A DNA stretch of 64,000 nt from Anaerolineae bacterium (GTDB lineage: Bacteria > Chloroflexota > Anaerolineae > 4572-78 > J111), in contig JAHDWA010000041.1 of NCBI GenBank assembly GCA_023382535.1, positions 33,189-97,188 of the forward strand. The letters are read 5' to 3'. Within the stretch, counting starts at the first letter, position 1. The number at the start of each line of letters is the position of its first letter. Below are positions 18,193 to 27,841 of the stretch, piece by piece. The position numbers and the translations under genes were made by a program. Below the pieces are notes generated by a model, which saw only the letters and a program-made list of their open reading frames with translations, had not been told where the DNA came from and did no database searches.

Positions 18193-18283
18193 AGGGCACG
18201 CGAATTGGATGATCTTCCACCACTATTGCCATACCCAATCCCTGGGTGCTGCCGGTAATAAGGGCGTATTTGCCGGCCAGATC
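18193..18283 (-). pseudogene. Relic of a short-chain dehydrogenase N-terminus
   Basis: Between the TIM-barrel and desaturase genes the minus strand reads DLAGKYALITGSTQGLGMAI. This is the classic SDR start with the TGxxxGxG nucleotide-binding motif, and similarity then stops. A TAA lies in frame three codons after the only ATG upstream (near 18299), and no downstream part of the enzyme is present. It is therefore the remnant of a dehydrogenase once encoded between the two genes. Confidence 0.5.
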
Positions 18284-18302
18284 GGATTATAGGGTCATCG
18301 TC

Positions 18303-19082
18303 CTAAGCCACGCTAAAAGCGGCGCGGAAGCTTTCCATCGCCTGATGGCTGTCGGCGAGGGGATAGGCTTCCATGCCCACTATCCCTTCATAGCCTATCT
18401 CATGCAGCGCTTCGGCCACAAAGCGATAATTTAGCTCGCCGGTACCCGGCTCATGGCGGCCCGGGAGGTCGGCCACGTGAATATGACCGATATAGGGGTG
18501 GTAGTTTCGCAGGAGCTGGACCACATTGCCTTCTTCAACCGCACTGTGATAGATGTCGCACAGAACTTTGACATAAGGACTGTTAACTTCTTTTACCAGG
18601 CGCACCGCATCTTCAACATAGTTGATGGAGTAGCCGGGATGGTCCACTTTGGTATTGAGGACTTCAAGGCAGTAAGTCACCCCGCTTTCTTCCCCTAATT
18701 GGGCCAGTTGGCTTAAGGCTTTGTAAGCGGTGATCCAATGAGTCACCGGGCTGGTCGAGATTTTATGGACTACCTCCCCGTTCGGGCCAAGTTCTCCGCC
18801 GTGAACAACCAGGAAGGAGGCCTTGAGTTTTTTAGCGACCGGCGTGGATTCCGCGATTCCGGCCACGTAATCTGCTGTCCCATCGGGATGAACGCAAGAG
18901 CCACCCTGCGTCCCGGAAAAGCCGCAGACCTCGATCTTGGGGTTGTCTGTGAAGACCGACAGGTTGCGTCCCTTCCAGCCCCAAAACTCGACCAGAAAGC
19001 CGGCGTCGGCAATTTTTCTAACCCGTTCTTCAAACGGTAAATCCAGAAAAACGGTATCAGCACAAATAGATAAACGGTACAT
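18303..19082 (-). CDS. Hydroxypyruvate isomerase-like sugar isomerase (TIM barrel)
   Basis: The 259-residue protein has the xylose-isomerase-like barrel of the Hyi/OtnI family. The start MYRLSICADTVFLDLPFEERVRKIADAGF is characteristic. Metal ligands are visible as Glu in CLEVLN, Asp in CDIYHS, His in HIHVADLPGRHEPGTGEL and Glu in GMEAYP. It probably interconverts a keto acid and an aldehyde form of a small sugar acid. An SDR relic follows, then the desaturase-Rieske gene; a LacI regulator precedes it. This fits a decayed carbohydrate-catabolism operon. Confidence 0.8.
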   Translation of the reverse strand: MYRLSICADTVFLDLPFEERVRKIADAGFLVEFWGWKGRNLSVFTDNPKIEVCGFSGTQGGSCVHPDGTADYVAGIAESTPVAKKLKASFLVVHGGELGPNGEVVHKISTSPVTHWITAYKALSQLAQLGEESGVTYCLEVLNTKVDHPGYSINYVEDAVRLVKEVNSPYVKVLCDIYHSAVEEGNVVQLLRNYHPYIGHIHVADLPGRHEPGTGELNYRFVAEALHEIGYEGIVGMEAYPLADSHQAMESFRAAFSVA

Positions 19083-19132
19083 AGAGAACCTCCTCGAAAA
19101 TAGTGAATAGTTTTCTAATCCTTAGTTAGCTG

Positions 19133-20161
19133 TTATCTGGCTGAAGGAACGGGACCGGTTGAGGCTCGTACGATCAATTCAACCGGAACTTCTACGGTGC
19201 TGGGCTTATAACTCTCGTTTTGCTCTATCGCGTTAAACAAGAGGGTAGCTGCCTGGCGTCCTATCTCCCACCTGGAAAATCTTATCGTCGTTAAGGGCGG
19301 CGCTAAATAAGCAGAACCAGCGGTGTCGTCGTAACCTACGATTGAAACATCCCCGGGAATGGATAATCCGGCTGCTTGAATAGCGTGCATCGCCCCTAAA
19401 GCTAACACATCATTATGAGTAAAAACAGCCGTTGGCGGTTCAGGCAGGGCCAATAGTTGCTGCATCGCCTGACATCCTGCTTTTTGATTAACATCACTTT
19501 CTATCGCCAGGGCTGGATCAGGTTCTATACCGCCGGCGCGAAGGGTTTGGCAATAACTATTTAACCGTTCATCAGCCCTGGCCGCACTGGGCAGACGGCC
19601 CTTAATAAATCCAATGCGCCGGTGCCCTAAATCCAACAGGTGTTGTGTCGCCAACTTTCCCCCTTGTAGATCAGCCAGTACTACACAGTCCATTCCCGGC
19701 CAGTCGTGCTGGAGCAAAACAACCGGAATTTTGGCCTGCTGCAATGGTTTAATCGTCTCTTGAGGATTTGATGTGACCGGTTGGATGATAACGCCATCTG
19801 CGTGTTTAGCCCGGAACATCTGCACCAGTTCTTTCTCTCGCTCCGGGTCGCTGCCACTGTAGACGAACAACATCATGTATCCATTGGAAATACAGATTTC
19901 CTGAAGACCCTCGGCTATTTCTCCATAGACCGGGTTGGTAAAGTCGGGCGTAATCAAACCAATGGTCAGGCTCTGCTGTACCCGAAAACTTCGGGCCAAT
20001 TCATTCCGGTAATAGCCTAACTCTTCAATCGCCTTTTCTACTTTAGCCCGTGTTGCGGGCGTAACTGGCCGGGGACCGTTATTGAGGACATACGATACGA
20101 CGGCTGTAGAAACCCCTGCTCTGGCCGCCACATCATCACGGGTAGCTCGTTTTTTCGTCAT
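19133..20161 (-). CDS. LacI family transcriptional regulator
   Basis: The 342-residue protein has the LacI HTH (TRDDVAARAGVSTAVVSYVLNNGPRPVTPATRAKVEKAI) followed by a periplasmic-binding-protein-like effector domain ending IRASTGPVPSAR. It is the first gene of a minus-strand set with the TIM-barrel isomerase, so it probably controls that set and itself in response to a sugar-derived ligand. A promoter with a nested palindrome lies about 300 bp upstream. Confidence 0.9.
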   Translation of the reverse strand: MTKKRATRDDVAARAGVSTAVVSYVLNNGPRPVTPATRAKVEKAIEELGYYRNELARSFRVQQSLTIGLITPDFTNPVYGEIAEGLQEICISNGYMMLFVYSGSDPEREKELVQMFRAKHADGVIIQPVTSNPQETIKPLQQAKIPVVLLQHDWPGMDCVVLADLQGGKLATQHLLDLGHRRIGFIKGRLPSAARADERLNSYCQTLRAGGIEPDPALAIESDVNQKAGCQAMQQLLALPEPPTAVFTHNDVLALGAMHAIQAAGLSIPGDVSIVGYDDTAGSAYLAPPLTTIRFSRWEIGRQAATLLFNAIEQNESYKPSTVEVPVELIVRASTGPVPSAR

Positions 20162-20439
20162 TCGGCAGAAAATTCAGACAAAGCTATTAAATCATTCCCA
20201 GGACTCTGGTGGATAAATCTCCACCACAGACAAACTGTTCCCCTTTACTGGCTGTAAAAGGATGAGGGCTGGAATCATTTTGTAATGATGATGAGTTCCT
20301 GGCGCCCAATCTTACCCCACCTGAGCCTTATAGGCCCGGAAACTGATATAGGTCTGTCCAACTTGTTACGGGCTTGAGGGAGGAATGTGGTAGAAAGAAG
20401 ATACAGGTGATGATCTTATATAGAAGCTACATGGATTTA

Positions 20440-20466
20440 TCTACAAGAGTAGACTACCCGTGTAGA
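20440..20466. promoter_or_regulatory. Nested palindrome, candidate LacI-type operator
   Basis: TCTACA (20440-20445) and TGTAGA (20461-20466) are symmetric about base 20453. Inside them GTAG-A-CTAC (20449-20457) has the same centre. It abuts the -10 box of the minus-strand promoter, where a repressor would block initiation. Confidence 0.45.
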
Positions 20467-20495
20467 ATGGTATCATGAGATAAAATGTTTGTCAA
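20467..20495 (-). promoter_or_regulatory. Sigma70-type promoter upstream of the LacI gene
   Basis: On the minus strand TTGACA (20495-20490), a 17-bp spacer and TACCAT (20472-20467) make a good promoter. Transcription would begin near 20460, inside the palindrome, and run through about 300 untranslated bases to the LacI gene. Confidence 0.5.
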
Positions 20496-20566
20496 TAGAA
20501 CAAAGGTTTCGAGTTTGGGATAAAAAGTAAGTGGAGTCAGGTCCCAATACAGGAGAACCTCTCAGT

Positions 20567-21030
20567 TCAGGGTTCAGGGTTTTTGTTCATAACTCTGAAC
20601 TCTGAACCTGATTTCAAAAGATAACTCTGCAAGGAGAGCATACCCGCAGCGATGGCGCTCGCGCCTTGCCCAAAACGAGTCAAGACCTCACCACAGTAAC
20701 GTTCGAGCCGGTTGGGTCCGCTGGGGAGAAACGCCAGATGTATATTCAAAATCGGCGCGATGACATTGAACGCCCGTAAATCATTCGCGGTCAGGGTGAG
20801 GGTCTGATCAAGCGCCTCGTCCGCCTGCCTGGCCTCGCGCTGAAAGAGCGATTGCCACGCCTGGGCCATCAATAATTGCACCTGACCGTGAACGGGCAGC
20901 GGAATTGCCAGGGCCTGGTGGCTTAAGACCCCCTGGCGGGCATAATCGTGTTGGCGGCGTATCGCTGCGCCCCGTCACCGCCTGGGCTAACGGCAGGGTG
21001 ATCTCAACCAAATAAGTAATGTTCGGGTCA
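20567..21030 (-). pseudogene. Frameshifted gene remnant of unknown family
   Basis: Two minus-strand reading frames join into one plausible polypeptide: NITYLVEITLPLAQAVTG (upstream frame), then RRQHDYARQGVLSHQALAIPLPVHG...QLLMAQAWQSLFQRE...LQSYLLK (downstream frame). The slip is near 20965. There is no start codon in context, and the end runs into a repetitive CTGAACCCTGAACT-type stretch (about 20560-20611). I do not recognise the family. The helical, Ala/Leu-rich sequence would suit a TPR-like region. It is most likely a decayed gene. Confidence 0.35.
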
Positions 21031-21046
21031 TCAACCTGATTGGGAG

Positions 21047-23749
21047 TTAACTCTTCAAAAAATTTCGCAGGACGGTTTGAAGAATACCCCCATTGCGGTA
21101 GTAATCCACCTCGACCGGCGTGTCCACCCGGCAGGTGGTGACAAGGGTGCGGGTCACACCCTTTTCGTCAGTCACATCCACCCGTATATCCTGGCGCGGC
21201 TTGAGCGTATCGTCAATATGAACGGTATAACTTTCTTTGCCGGTCAGGCCCAAACTTTCAGCATTCTCGCCGGGTTTAAATTCCAGAGGCAGCACCCCCA
21301 TCCCGACAAGATTGCTGCGGTGGATGCGCTCAAAGCTCTCCGCCAGCACAGCTCGCACGCCCAGCAAATACGTACCTTTGGCCGCCCAGTCACGGCTGGA
21401 ACCGGTGCCGTACTCCTTGCCGGCGATAACCAGCAAGGGGGTACCGTCGGCTTTGTACTTCTCGCTGGCGTTGAAAATCGGCATCACCTCGCCGCCGGGC
21501 AGGTAGGTTGTCCAGCCACCCTCGGTGCCGGGGGCCATCTGGTTGCGCAGACGGATATTGGCAAACGTGCCGCGGGTCATGACCCGGTCGTTGCCCCGCC
21601 GCGAGCCGTAGGAGTTGAACTCGGCGGGCGCGACGTCATGTTCCTGCAAATACAGACCGGCTGGGCTGTTGGGCTGAATGGAACCGGCCGGGGAGATATG
21701 GTCGGTGGTCACGGAGTCGCCTACTTTGACCAGTGTTTTGGCCGCCCGAATGGGCTGAATAGGCGACACATTGGTGGTGAGGTCAACAAAAAAGGGCGGT
21801 TCCTGGATATAGGTTGACCACTCATTCCAGGCATACAGCGCGCCCTCGGGCACAGGAATAGCGTTCCATTTCGGATTGCTGTGCTCGATGCCGCTGTATT
21901 CCTTGCGGAAGGTTTCCGGGTTGAGCGCTTTGTCATACTCGGCGGCAACTTCGGCCTGGGTCGGCCAGATGTCCTTCAGATAGACCGGTTCGCCGGCTTT
22001 GTCCACGCCGATGGGTTCCGTCGTCAGATCAATATTGGTCGTCCCGGCCAGGGCATAGGCAACTACCAGCGGCGGCGAGGCCAAATAATTGGCCTTGATA
22101 TAGGGGTGAATCCGCCCCTCAAAGTTGCGGTTGCCGCTCAGCACGCCGGAGACCACCAGGTCGCCGGTCGTAACCGCATCCACAACCGGCGGGGGCAGCG
22201 GGCCGCTGTTACCGATACAGGTGGTGCAGCCATAGCCGACGGTATGGAAGCCTAACGCTTCCAGGTAGGGAGTCAAGCCGGCCTCATTTAAATAATCGGT
22301 CACCACTTTGGAGCCGGGGGCCAGGCTGGTTTTTACATAAGTCGGTACGCGTAAGCCCCGCTCCACCGCCTTTTTGGCCAGAATACCGGCGCCCAGCATG
22401 ACCGAAGGGTTACTGGTGTTGGTGCAAGAGGTAATCGAGGCCAGCACTACCGCCCCATGGGTGATTTCCCGCTGCGCCGCGCCATCAAACTTAACCGCGC
22501 ATTTGCGCTGCAGCGCTTTTTGATCCAGGCCGTAACCCTGCGTCCCGATGGGATTGGTCAGGGCGGTCTGGAAAGTTGTTTTCATATCGGCCAGCGCCAC
22601 CCGGTCCTGAGGCCGCTTGGGACCGGCCATACTGGGCACAACTTCGCTCAAATCGAGGCTGAGCGTGTCGGTAAAAGTGGGGTCAGGCGTGGCGTCGGTG
22701 CGGAAGAGGCCTTGCTCTTTGGTGTAACGTTCGACCAGTTCAACCAATTCGGCGGGCCGGCCGGTGCGGCGCAGGTAGTTGAGCGACTCCTGGTCCACCG
22801 GGAAAAAGCCCATCGTCGCCCCATATTCGGGAGCCATATTGGCGATGGTTGCCCGGTCCGGCAGGGTCATCTGGCTCAGGCCGGGGCCGTAAAATTCGAC
22901 AAATTTGCCGACCACGCCTTTTTGGCGCAGCATCTGGGTCACGGTCAGGGTCAGGTCGGTGGCGGTGACGCCCTCACGCAGTTGGCCGGTCAGTTTGAAG
23001 CCGACCACCTCCGGGATGAGCATATAAATCGGCTGGGCTAGCATGACCGCTTCGGCTTCGATCCCGCCCACGCCCCAGCCGACCACACCCAGGCCGTTGA
23101 TCATGGTGGTGTGGCTGTCGGTGCCAACCAGGCTGTCGGGATAGACGACGAGGCTATCTTCTTCCGGGCGCGTCCAGACGACGCGGGCGATATATTCCAG
23201 GTTGACCTGGTGGACAATGCCGCTGGCCGGCGGCACCACTTCAAAATTATTGAAGGCTTTTTGGCCCCAGCGCAGGAATTCGTAGCGCTCGCGGTTGCGC
23301 TCGAACTCAATTTCGGCATTGCGCTCCAGGGCGATGGCCTGGCCAAACACATCCACCTGCACCGAGTGGTCAATGACCAGATTGACCGGCACAACCGGGT
23401 TGATTTTTTGCGGATTACCGCCCATGCGAGCCATGGCCGAGCGCATGGCGGCCAAATCCACCACGGCAGGTACACCGGTGAAGTCCTGCAAAATCACCCG
23501 GGCCGGTTTGAAGGGAATTTCGGCGGCGGTTAGGGCGGTGGCGTTCCAGTGGGTCAGCTTATGCACATCGGCCTCGGTTACAACGTAGCCGTCTACCTCG
23601 CGCAGAACCGCTTCCAGCAGTATCTTGATCGAAAAAGGCAGGTATGAGACATCTTTGTCCAGTTTGTCCAGGCGATAAATGGTGGCTTCGCCCTGGCCGG
23701 TATTAAACTTGGCGCGGGTACCAAGAGAATTTTTGGTTAGCTCGCTCAT
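21047..23749 (-). CDS. acnA: Aconitate hydratase A
   Basis: The 900-residue enzyme isomerises citrate and isocitrate in the TCA cycle. It has the IRP/AcnA length and layout: [48 protein letters not shown] (first Fe-S cysteine), [13 protein letters not shown] (the other two cysteines) and the swivel domain with [44 protein letters not shown]. The start ATG at 23749 follows GAGGAG with eight bases between. A roughly 200-nt leader with a small ORF and an intrinsic terminator precedes it. Confidence 0.97.
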   Translation of the reverse strand: MSELTKNSLGTRAKFNTGQGEATIYRLDKLDKDVSYLPFSIKILLEAVLREVDGYVVTEADVHKLTHWNATALTAAEIPFKPARVILQDFTGVPAVVDLAAMRSAMARMGGNPQKINPVVPVNLVIDHSVQVDVFGQAIALERNAEIEFERNRERYEFLRWGQKAFNNFEVVPPASGIVHQVNLEYIARVVWTRPEEDSLVVYPDSLVGTDSHTTMINGLGVVGWGVGGIEAEAVMLAQPIYMLIPEVVGFKLTGQLREGVTATDLTLTVTQMLRQKGVVGKFVEFYGPGLSQMTLPDRATIANMAPEYGATMGFFPVDQESLNYLRRTGRPAELVELVERYTKEQGLFRTDATPDPTFTDTLSLDLSEVVPSMAGPKRPQDRVALADMKTTFQTALTNPIGTQGYGLDQKALQRKCAVKFDGAAQREITHGAVVLASITSCTNTSNPSVMLGAGILAKKAVERGLRVPTYVKTSLAPGSKVVTDYLNEAGLTPYLEALGFHTVGYGCTTCIGNSGPLPPPVVDAVTTGDLVVSGVLSGNRNFEGRIHPYIKANYLASPPLVVAYALAGTTNIDLTTEPIGVDKAGEPVYLKDIWPTQAEVAAEYDKALNPETFRKEYSGIEHSNPKWNAIPVPEGALYAWNEWSTYIQEPPFFVDLTTNVSPIQPIRAAKTLVKVGDSVTTDHISPAGSIQPNSPAGLYLQEHDVAPAEFNSYGSRRGNDRVMTRGTFANIRLRNQMAPGTEGGWTTYLPGGEVMPIFNASEKYKADGTPLLVIAGKEYGTGSSRDWAAKGTYLLGVRAVLAESFERIHRSNLVGMGVLPLEFKPGENAESLGLTGKESYTVHIDDTLKPRQDIRVDVTDEKGVTRTLVTTCRVDTPVEVDYYRNGGILQTVLRNFLKS

Positions 23750-23805
23750 AAGATCAACTCCTCAACAGAATTTAATTGCGCATCAAAAAGGTAAAATATA
23801 AGAAA

Positions 23806-23832
23806 GCCCGTCCGCAGAATTTTGTGACGGGC
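23806..23832 (-). terminator. Intrinsic terminator inside the aconitase leader (candidate attenuator)
   Basis: On the minus strand GCCCGTC (23832-23826) pairs with GACGGGC (23812-23806) and is followed by TTTCTTATATTTT. It sits between the leader ORF and acnA, downstream of a good promoter, so transcripts must read through it to reach the gene. Confidence 0.5.
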
Positions 23833-23856
23833 GACGTGGTCAATTTGACTTAGGTT

Positions 23857-23931
23857 TTACCTTAAGGATTGGGTCGGGGTCGTCGGGCAGAGTTTCGTTC
23901 GATATGCCCAAAAAGCCTGCATTGCAGCCAT
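23857..23931 (-). CDS. Predicted 24-residue leader peptide upstream of acnA
   Basis: The small ORF begins MAAMQAFWAY and ends PTTPTQSLR. Its ATG (23931) follows AAAAGGAG with five bases between, a better ribosome site than most genes here. It lies wholly in the aconitase leader, after the promoter and before the terminator hairpin. Its TGC CCG codons (Cys-Pro) fall in a GCCCG run that could pair with CGGGC of the terminator, so ribosome position could alter folding. A role in attenuation is inference; conservation is untested. Confidence 0.4.
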   Translation of the reverse strand: MAAMQAFWAYRTKLCPTTPTQSLR

Positions 23932-23963
23932 CGAAACTCCTTTTACTGGTAGAGGTTAAAGGT

Positions 23964-23992
23964 ATTTTAGTAGATAGCCAAAGTAGTGTCAA
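23964..23992 (-). promoter_or_regulatory. Promoter of the acnA leader
   Basis: TTGACA (23992-23987), a 17-bp spacer and TAAAAT (23969-23964) on the minus strand are near consensus. Transcription should start near 23957, leaving about 208 nt of leader before acnA. Confidence 0.65.
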
Positions 23993-24094
23993 ACTTCATT
24001 AAAGATTAAGTGGCTCGAATCCATTTATTGCTTATAATGAGGCCAAGATGGAGCAATAAACCATCCAAACTATTTCCTGCAAAAGGGGAACTTG

Positions 24095-25282
24095 ATGGCG
24101 CCTCAGATTCGAACCGAGCCGATCGCACCAACCGTGGAAGGAGAATTTCAAACCGGACAGGTTTTGACCATTGTCGGGGGGCACTTTGTGCACGATACCT
24201 ACCCGGCGTTTTTAGCCCCATTACTGCCCCTGCTGATTGATAAATTATCTCTCTCCCTGGCCCAGGCGGGGGCGCTGCAACTCTTTATCCAGATGCCCGC
24301 CCTCCTCAATCCGTTTATCGGCTACATGGCCGACATTCTCAGCCTGCGTTATTTTGTTATTTTGGCTCCGGCCGTAACCGCTACGGCGATGAGTCTGCTG
24401 GGAATTGTGCCCAACTATCTGGCTCTGGCTATTTTGTTATTTGTGGCCGGCGCGAGTACGGCTGCTTTCCACGCGCCCGCTCCGGCCATGGTCGGGCGGA
24501 TTTCCGGCAGCCGATTGGGGAAGGGGATGAGTTTCTTTATGGCCGGGGGCGAGTTGGGCCGGGCGGTCGGTCCGCTGCTGGCGGTGTGGGTGGTTTCGTG
24601 GTGGAGTTTGGATAACTTTTACCGCATCATGGTGCTGGGCTGGGCAGCTTCGCTCATCTTATACTGGCGTTTGCACAACATTCCGGCCCGGTCAGACCAG
24701 CGGCAAGATTTGCGAACGCTCTGGCCTGTAGCCCGGCGGTTATTTGTGCCCATGCTGATTTTCCTATTTCCGCGCGAGTTTATGCTGACCGGCTTAGCCT
24801 ATTATCTGCCCACTTTTATGGACAGCCAGGGGGCGAGCCTGTGGCTGGCTGGGGCCGCGCTTTCGATGTGGGAACTGGCCGGGGTTGTGGGGGTTTTGTT
24901 CAGCGGCACCTTCAGCGACCGGGTAGGCCGGAGAGTCATTTTGCTGGTCGCCACGAGCAGCGCTTCGATCTTGATGCTGCTATTTCTTTACGTGCAGGGT
25001 TGGCTGTTTGTACCCATTTTGCTGGCCCTGGGTTTTACCTCCTTATCAACCACGCCGGTCATGCTGGCTATGGCTCAGGAACATTTGCCCAACAATCGCG
25101 CCATGGCAAATGGTATATTCATCTCGCTTTCTTTTCTGATCCGGCCTGTGTCTGCCTTTGCCGTTGGGCTGATGGGCGATCATTGGGGGCTGCATACTGC
25201 TTTTTTAGCGGCGGCGCTCATTTCTGTGCTGGCTATCCCGGCTATCTTCTTTTTGCCTAAAATTGAAAGGGAGGAAATCTAA
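24095..25282 (+). CDS. MFS transporter, fosmidomycin-resistance (Fsr)-like
   Basis: The 395-residue protein has 12 probable membrane segments. It starts its first helix with VGGHFVHDTYPAFLAPLLPLLIDKLSLSLAQAG, typical of the Fsr branch of the major facilitator superfamily; FSGTFSDRVGRRVI is the MFS loop motif. I prefer the ATG at 24095 over the adjoining TTG because AGGGG lies about seven bases upstream. A TATAAT box at 24033-24038 with a weak -35 lies upstream, divergent from the acnA promoter. The substrate is unknown. Confidence 0.85.
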   Translation: MAPQIRTEPIAPTVEGEFQTGQVLTIVGGHFVHDTYPAFLAPLLPLLIDKLSLSLAQAGALQLFIQMPALLNPFIGYMADILSLRYFVILAPAVTATAMSLLGIVPNYLALAILLFVAGASTAAFHAPAPAMVGRISGSRLGKGMSFFMAGGELGRAVGPLLAVWVVSWWSLDNFYRIMVLGWAASLILYWRLHNIPARSDQRQDLRTLWPVARRLFVPMLIFLFPREFMLTGLAYYLPTFMDSQGASLWLAGAALSMWELAGVVGVLFSGTFSDRVGRRVILLVATSSASILMLLFLYVQGWLFVPILLALGFTSLSTTPVMLAMAQEHLPNNRAMANGIFISLSFLIRPVSAFAVGLMGDHWGLHTAFLAAALISVLAIPAIFFLPKIEREEI

Positions 25283-25361
25283 AAAGTTTGCGCTGGTCTA
25301 ATTTATTTCTAACATAATTCAAGTACAATCAACCATATCTAGGGATTTGGAGGCAGAAGCT

Positions 25362-26081
25362 ATGTTTTTCTACGACTCAACTTTCTTGTGTTTTTTGCTG
25401 CCGGCGCTGATTTTGGGCTTTATTGTCCAAATGATGGTCAAAAGTAAATTCAACCAGTATGCCCAGGTGAGGACGATGCGCGGCTTGACCGGCGCGCAGG
25501 TGGCCCGCCAGATTTTGGATACAAATGGCTTGCACGACGTCACGGTTGAAGAGACCCAGGGCTTTTTGAGCGACCATTATGACCCGCGCAGCCGCACCCT
25601 GCGCCTTTCGCCCGAGGTGGCTCGTGTGCCGTCCGTCTCGGCGGTTGGGGTAGCGGCCCACGAAGCCGGACATGCCTTGCAGCATGCGACCGGTTACGTG
25701 CCGCTGCAATTACGCAGCTTTATGGTTCCCGCCGTGCAGTTTGGCAGTTGGCTGGGGCCGCTGATTATTATAAGCGGTATTTTTTTGGAAATGCTCTTCC
25801 GCTTGAGCAGCCTGGGCCTCGCGCTGGCCTGGTTTGGCGTAGCTGTATATGCCCTGGTGGCGCTTTTTGCGGTCATCACCCTGCCGGTAGAGTTAGACGC
25901 CAGCGCCAGGGCGAAAAAACTGCTCTACCAGTACAACATTGTTGACCAGCGAGAATTATCAGGCGTGAGCAGTGTGCTTAATGCCGCCGCCTGGACTTAT
26001 GTTGTCGCCGCCATTGCCGCTCTGCTTGAGCTTGCTCGCTGGATCTTTATCCTGGTCGGCATGGGCCGGCGAAACAATTAA
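25362..26081 (+). CDS. YugP-type zinc metallopeptidase
   Basis: The 239-residue membrane protein belongs to the neutral zinc metallopeptidase family (PF04298). One N-terminal helix precedes the catalytic VAAHEAGHALQHATGY, where HExxH binds zinc. Two or three more helices follow, and the end includes LPVELDASARAKKLL, which is conserved in the family. The ATG at 25362 is chosen because GGAGG lies eight bases upstream. It probably takes part in membrane-protein turnover. The integrative element begins just beyond its stop. Confidence 0.9.
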   Translation: MFFYDSTFLCFLLPALILGFIVQMMVKSKFNQYAQVRTMRGLTGAQVARQILDTNGLHDVTVEETQGFLSDHYDPRSRTLRLSPEVARVPSVSAVGVAAHEAGHALQHATGYVPLQLRSFMVPAVQFGSWLGPLIIISGIFLEMLFRLSSLGLALAWFGVAVYALVALFAVITLPVELDASARAKKLLYQYNIVDQRELSGVSSVLNAAAWTYVVAAIAALLELARWIFILVGMGRRNN

Positions 26082-26097
26082 GAGTCGGTTTGGCTAT

Positions 26098-27768
26098 TTA
26101 CATTTGATTTTCTTGGGATAAGGAACAATTTCTACGCTTCTCGTCTAAATAGCACCTCACCTCAATCCACGGTTCCCCGTCCTCTGTGAATAAAATAGCC
26201 TCTACGTTTAACCTCTCGATGATGTAACGCTTGTCCTCAAAGCTTGCATCATCGAGAGCTTCTTTTACTTGGGCCTTTATCTCTTTAAGGCGGTTAACTG
26301 CGTCCCGTATGCCTTGCTCTGCTTTAGTAGTCATGTCTTCTATACTGGCCTCAATATCTGTCTTTTGTTGATCCAGTTCATTTAATTGAGCTTCGATATT
26401 TTGTATATCGGCTTTTGTACTGGAAATCGTGCGCGTAGCTCCACTATTCAACATTTCCATCAGCACTTTTTGACTTTGCGATAGGTCTTTTTCTAACTTT
26501 GCTATGGCCTGTTTAATCCGAGTCAATTCTTCGCCCAAGAGAGTTGTAACATCTTTTTGCCGGGCGCGGTAACGCTCTATACCCTGCTCGATAATCGCAT
26601 CATTTTGTATTAACTCTTTAACCCAATCCCAAACGAAATCATCAATATCTTTGGCTGGATACAAGGGCAGATCACAATTCCGGTAAGGAAAAATCTTGGC
26701 GTTCGGGCAAAGATAAAGTTTACCTTTGTTGCTACCGTAAATCCTGTGTTTACATTTGCAGCGCATACGCTTGCTCATCAAGTAGTTGGCTTTGGGCTTA
26801 CGCCCGACTCGCTCTTTATTCTCTTGTAGCTTCATCTGGGCTTGTTCCCACGTTTTCGGGTCAATGATTGGTGGAACCTCTACGGCGATCCATTCTTCCT
26901 TTGGGCGTTTCACCATCTTGCCGTTGATACGTGTAGTTTTGCCATAGTGCCACACTCCCTTGTAGACTTCTGAGGATAGAATCCTGTGAACCGTGCTACT
27001 TGTCCAGAGTGGATGTTTGCGCGACCTTCCCTGAGTTCGTTTCCCCTCGCTTGATGGCGGTATCTTTTTTGTGTTCAAGTAACGTGTAATTTGAGCTATT
27101 GTCAGTGGCAGCTTATTCCGCTCCCCATAGAGAAATAGACGATATATCAGACGGACAACTGGAGCCTCCTTACTACTTTTGCGGAGAGTCTTATATCCTC
27201 TCTTATCTTTGGTCAGTTCAAAGCCATACGGAGGACGACCAAAAACAATTACTCCACCTTGTTGGGCTCGGGTTCGTTTGACCTCTGCCAGTTTCTTCAC
27301 TGTGTTATCCCTGTCCGTTCCAGCTTTCCATCCGCCCAAACTGCCGTACATAAAGACTTCCATTGGATTGTTGAGGTCAACCTTTTTCCCAATTTCGCTC
27401 AAATGAAATTCAATTCCCAATTCCTGAAACTCGACGATGAGTCGTAGAGTGTTGACTCCATATTTACTCCGGTCTAGCCGTGACACATTGTAAACAATCA
27501 GCGTATTTGCTTGTCCGGCCCGCAGAATCTTGAGGACTTTGTTAAGTTCTGGTCGGTCAAGCGTTGTCCCAGTGTAGTCTTCACGAAAGATAAACTCAGG
27601 CGGTACGTAGATATTATGGGCGGCGGCGTAGGCTAGCCCCTTTTCAATTTGATTGTCAATACTCGTGCCCTTTTCGGCCTGCTCATCAGTAGATACACGG
27701 GCATAAATAATACCCAGTCTAACAACCAATGCCAGTGCCATGAGGGATATATATCCTGTTCCATCCAT
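26098..27768 (-). CDS. Large serine recombinase (integrase)
   Basis: The resolvase catalytic domain is at the N-terminus: YARVSTDEQ with nucleophile Ser26, then YNVSRLDRSKYG. A recombinase domain follows (FGRPPYGFEL, then IAQITRYLNTKKIP and HPLWTSSTVHRILSSEVYKGVWHYG). A zinc ribbon (CKCKHRIYG...LYLCPN...YRNC) and a long coiled coil of ~110 residues complete the large serine integrase layout. The ATG at 27768 is chosen for AGGAG eight bases upstream, although the frame is open to 27801. It should integrate and excise the surrounding element at attP/attB sites. Confidence 0.92.
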   Translation of the reverse strand: MDGTGYISLMALALVVRLGIIYARVSTDEQAEKGTSIDNQIEKGLAYAAAHNIYVPPEFIFREDYTGTTLDRPELNKVLKILRAGQANTLIVYNVSRLDRSKYGVNTLRLIVEFQELGIEFHLSEIGKKVDLNNPMEVFMYGSLGGWKAGTDRDNTVKKLAEVKRTRAQQGGVIVFGRPPYGFELTKDKRGYKTLRKSSKEAPVVRLIYRLFLYGERNKLPLTIAQITRYLNTKKIPPSSEGKRTQGRSRKHPLWTSSTVHRILSSEVYKGVWHYGKTTRINGKMVKRPKEEWIAVEVPPIIDPKTWEQAQMKLQENKERVGRKPKANYLMSKRMRCKCKHRIYGSNKGKLYLCPNAKIFPYRNCDLPLYPAKDIDDFVWDWVKELIQNDAIIEQGIERYRARQKDVTTLLGEELTRIKQAIAKLEKDLSQSQKVLMEMLNSGATRTISSTKADIQNIEAQLNELDQQKTDIEASIEDMTTKAEQGIRDAVNRLKEIKAQVKEALDDASFEDKRYIIERLNVEAILFTEDGEPWIEVRCYLDEKRRNCSLSQENQM

Positions 27769-27785
27769 GCTATAAGCTCCTATCC

Positions 27786-27841
27786 GAGAAGTGAGAAACA
27801 CAAAGTAAAAATGACCATGATCGGCTCATTTCTCACTTCTC
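27786..27841. repeat. 13-bp perfect inverted repeat at the ATPase/integrase junction
   Basis: GAGAAGTGAGAAA (27786-27798) and TTTCTCACTTCTC (27829-27841) are exact reverse complements with a 30-bp loop. The right arm covers the last codons of the ATPase gene and the left arm lies just upstream of the integrase start. No T run follows, so it may be an attenuator or a protein-binding site. Confidence 0.4.

Noticed and set aside
25284..25340. Promoter TTGCGC...CATAAT before the YugP gene
   Set aside because: The spacer would be 19 bp and the -35 is weak; not good enough to list.
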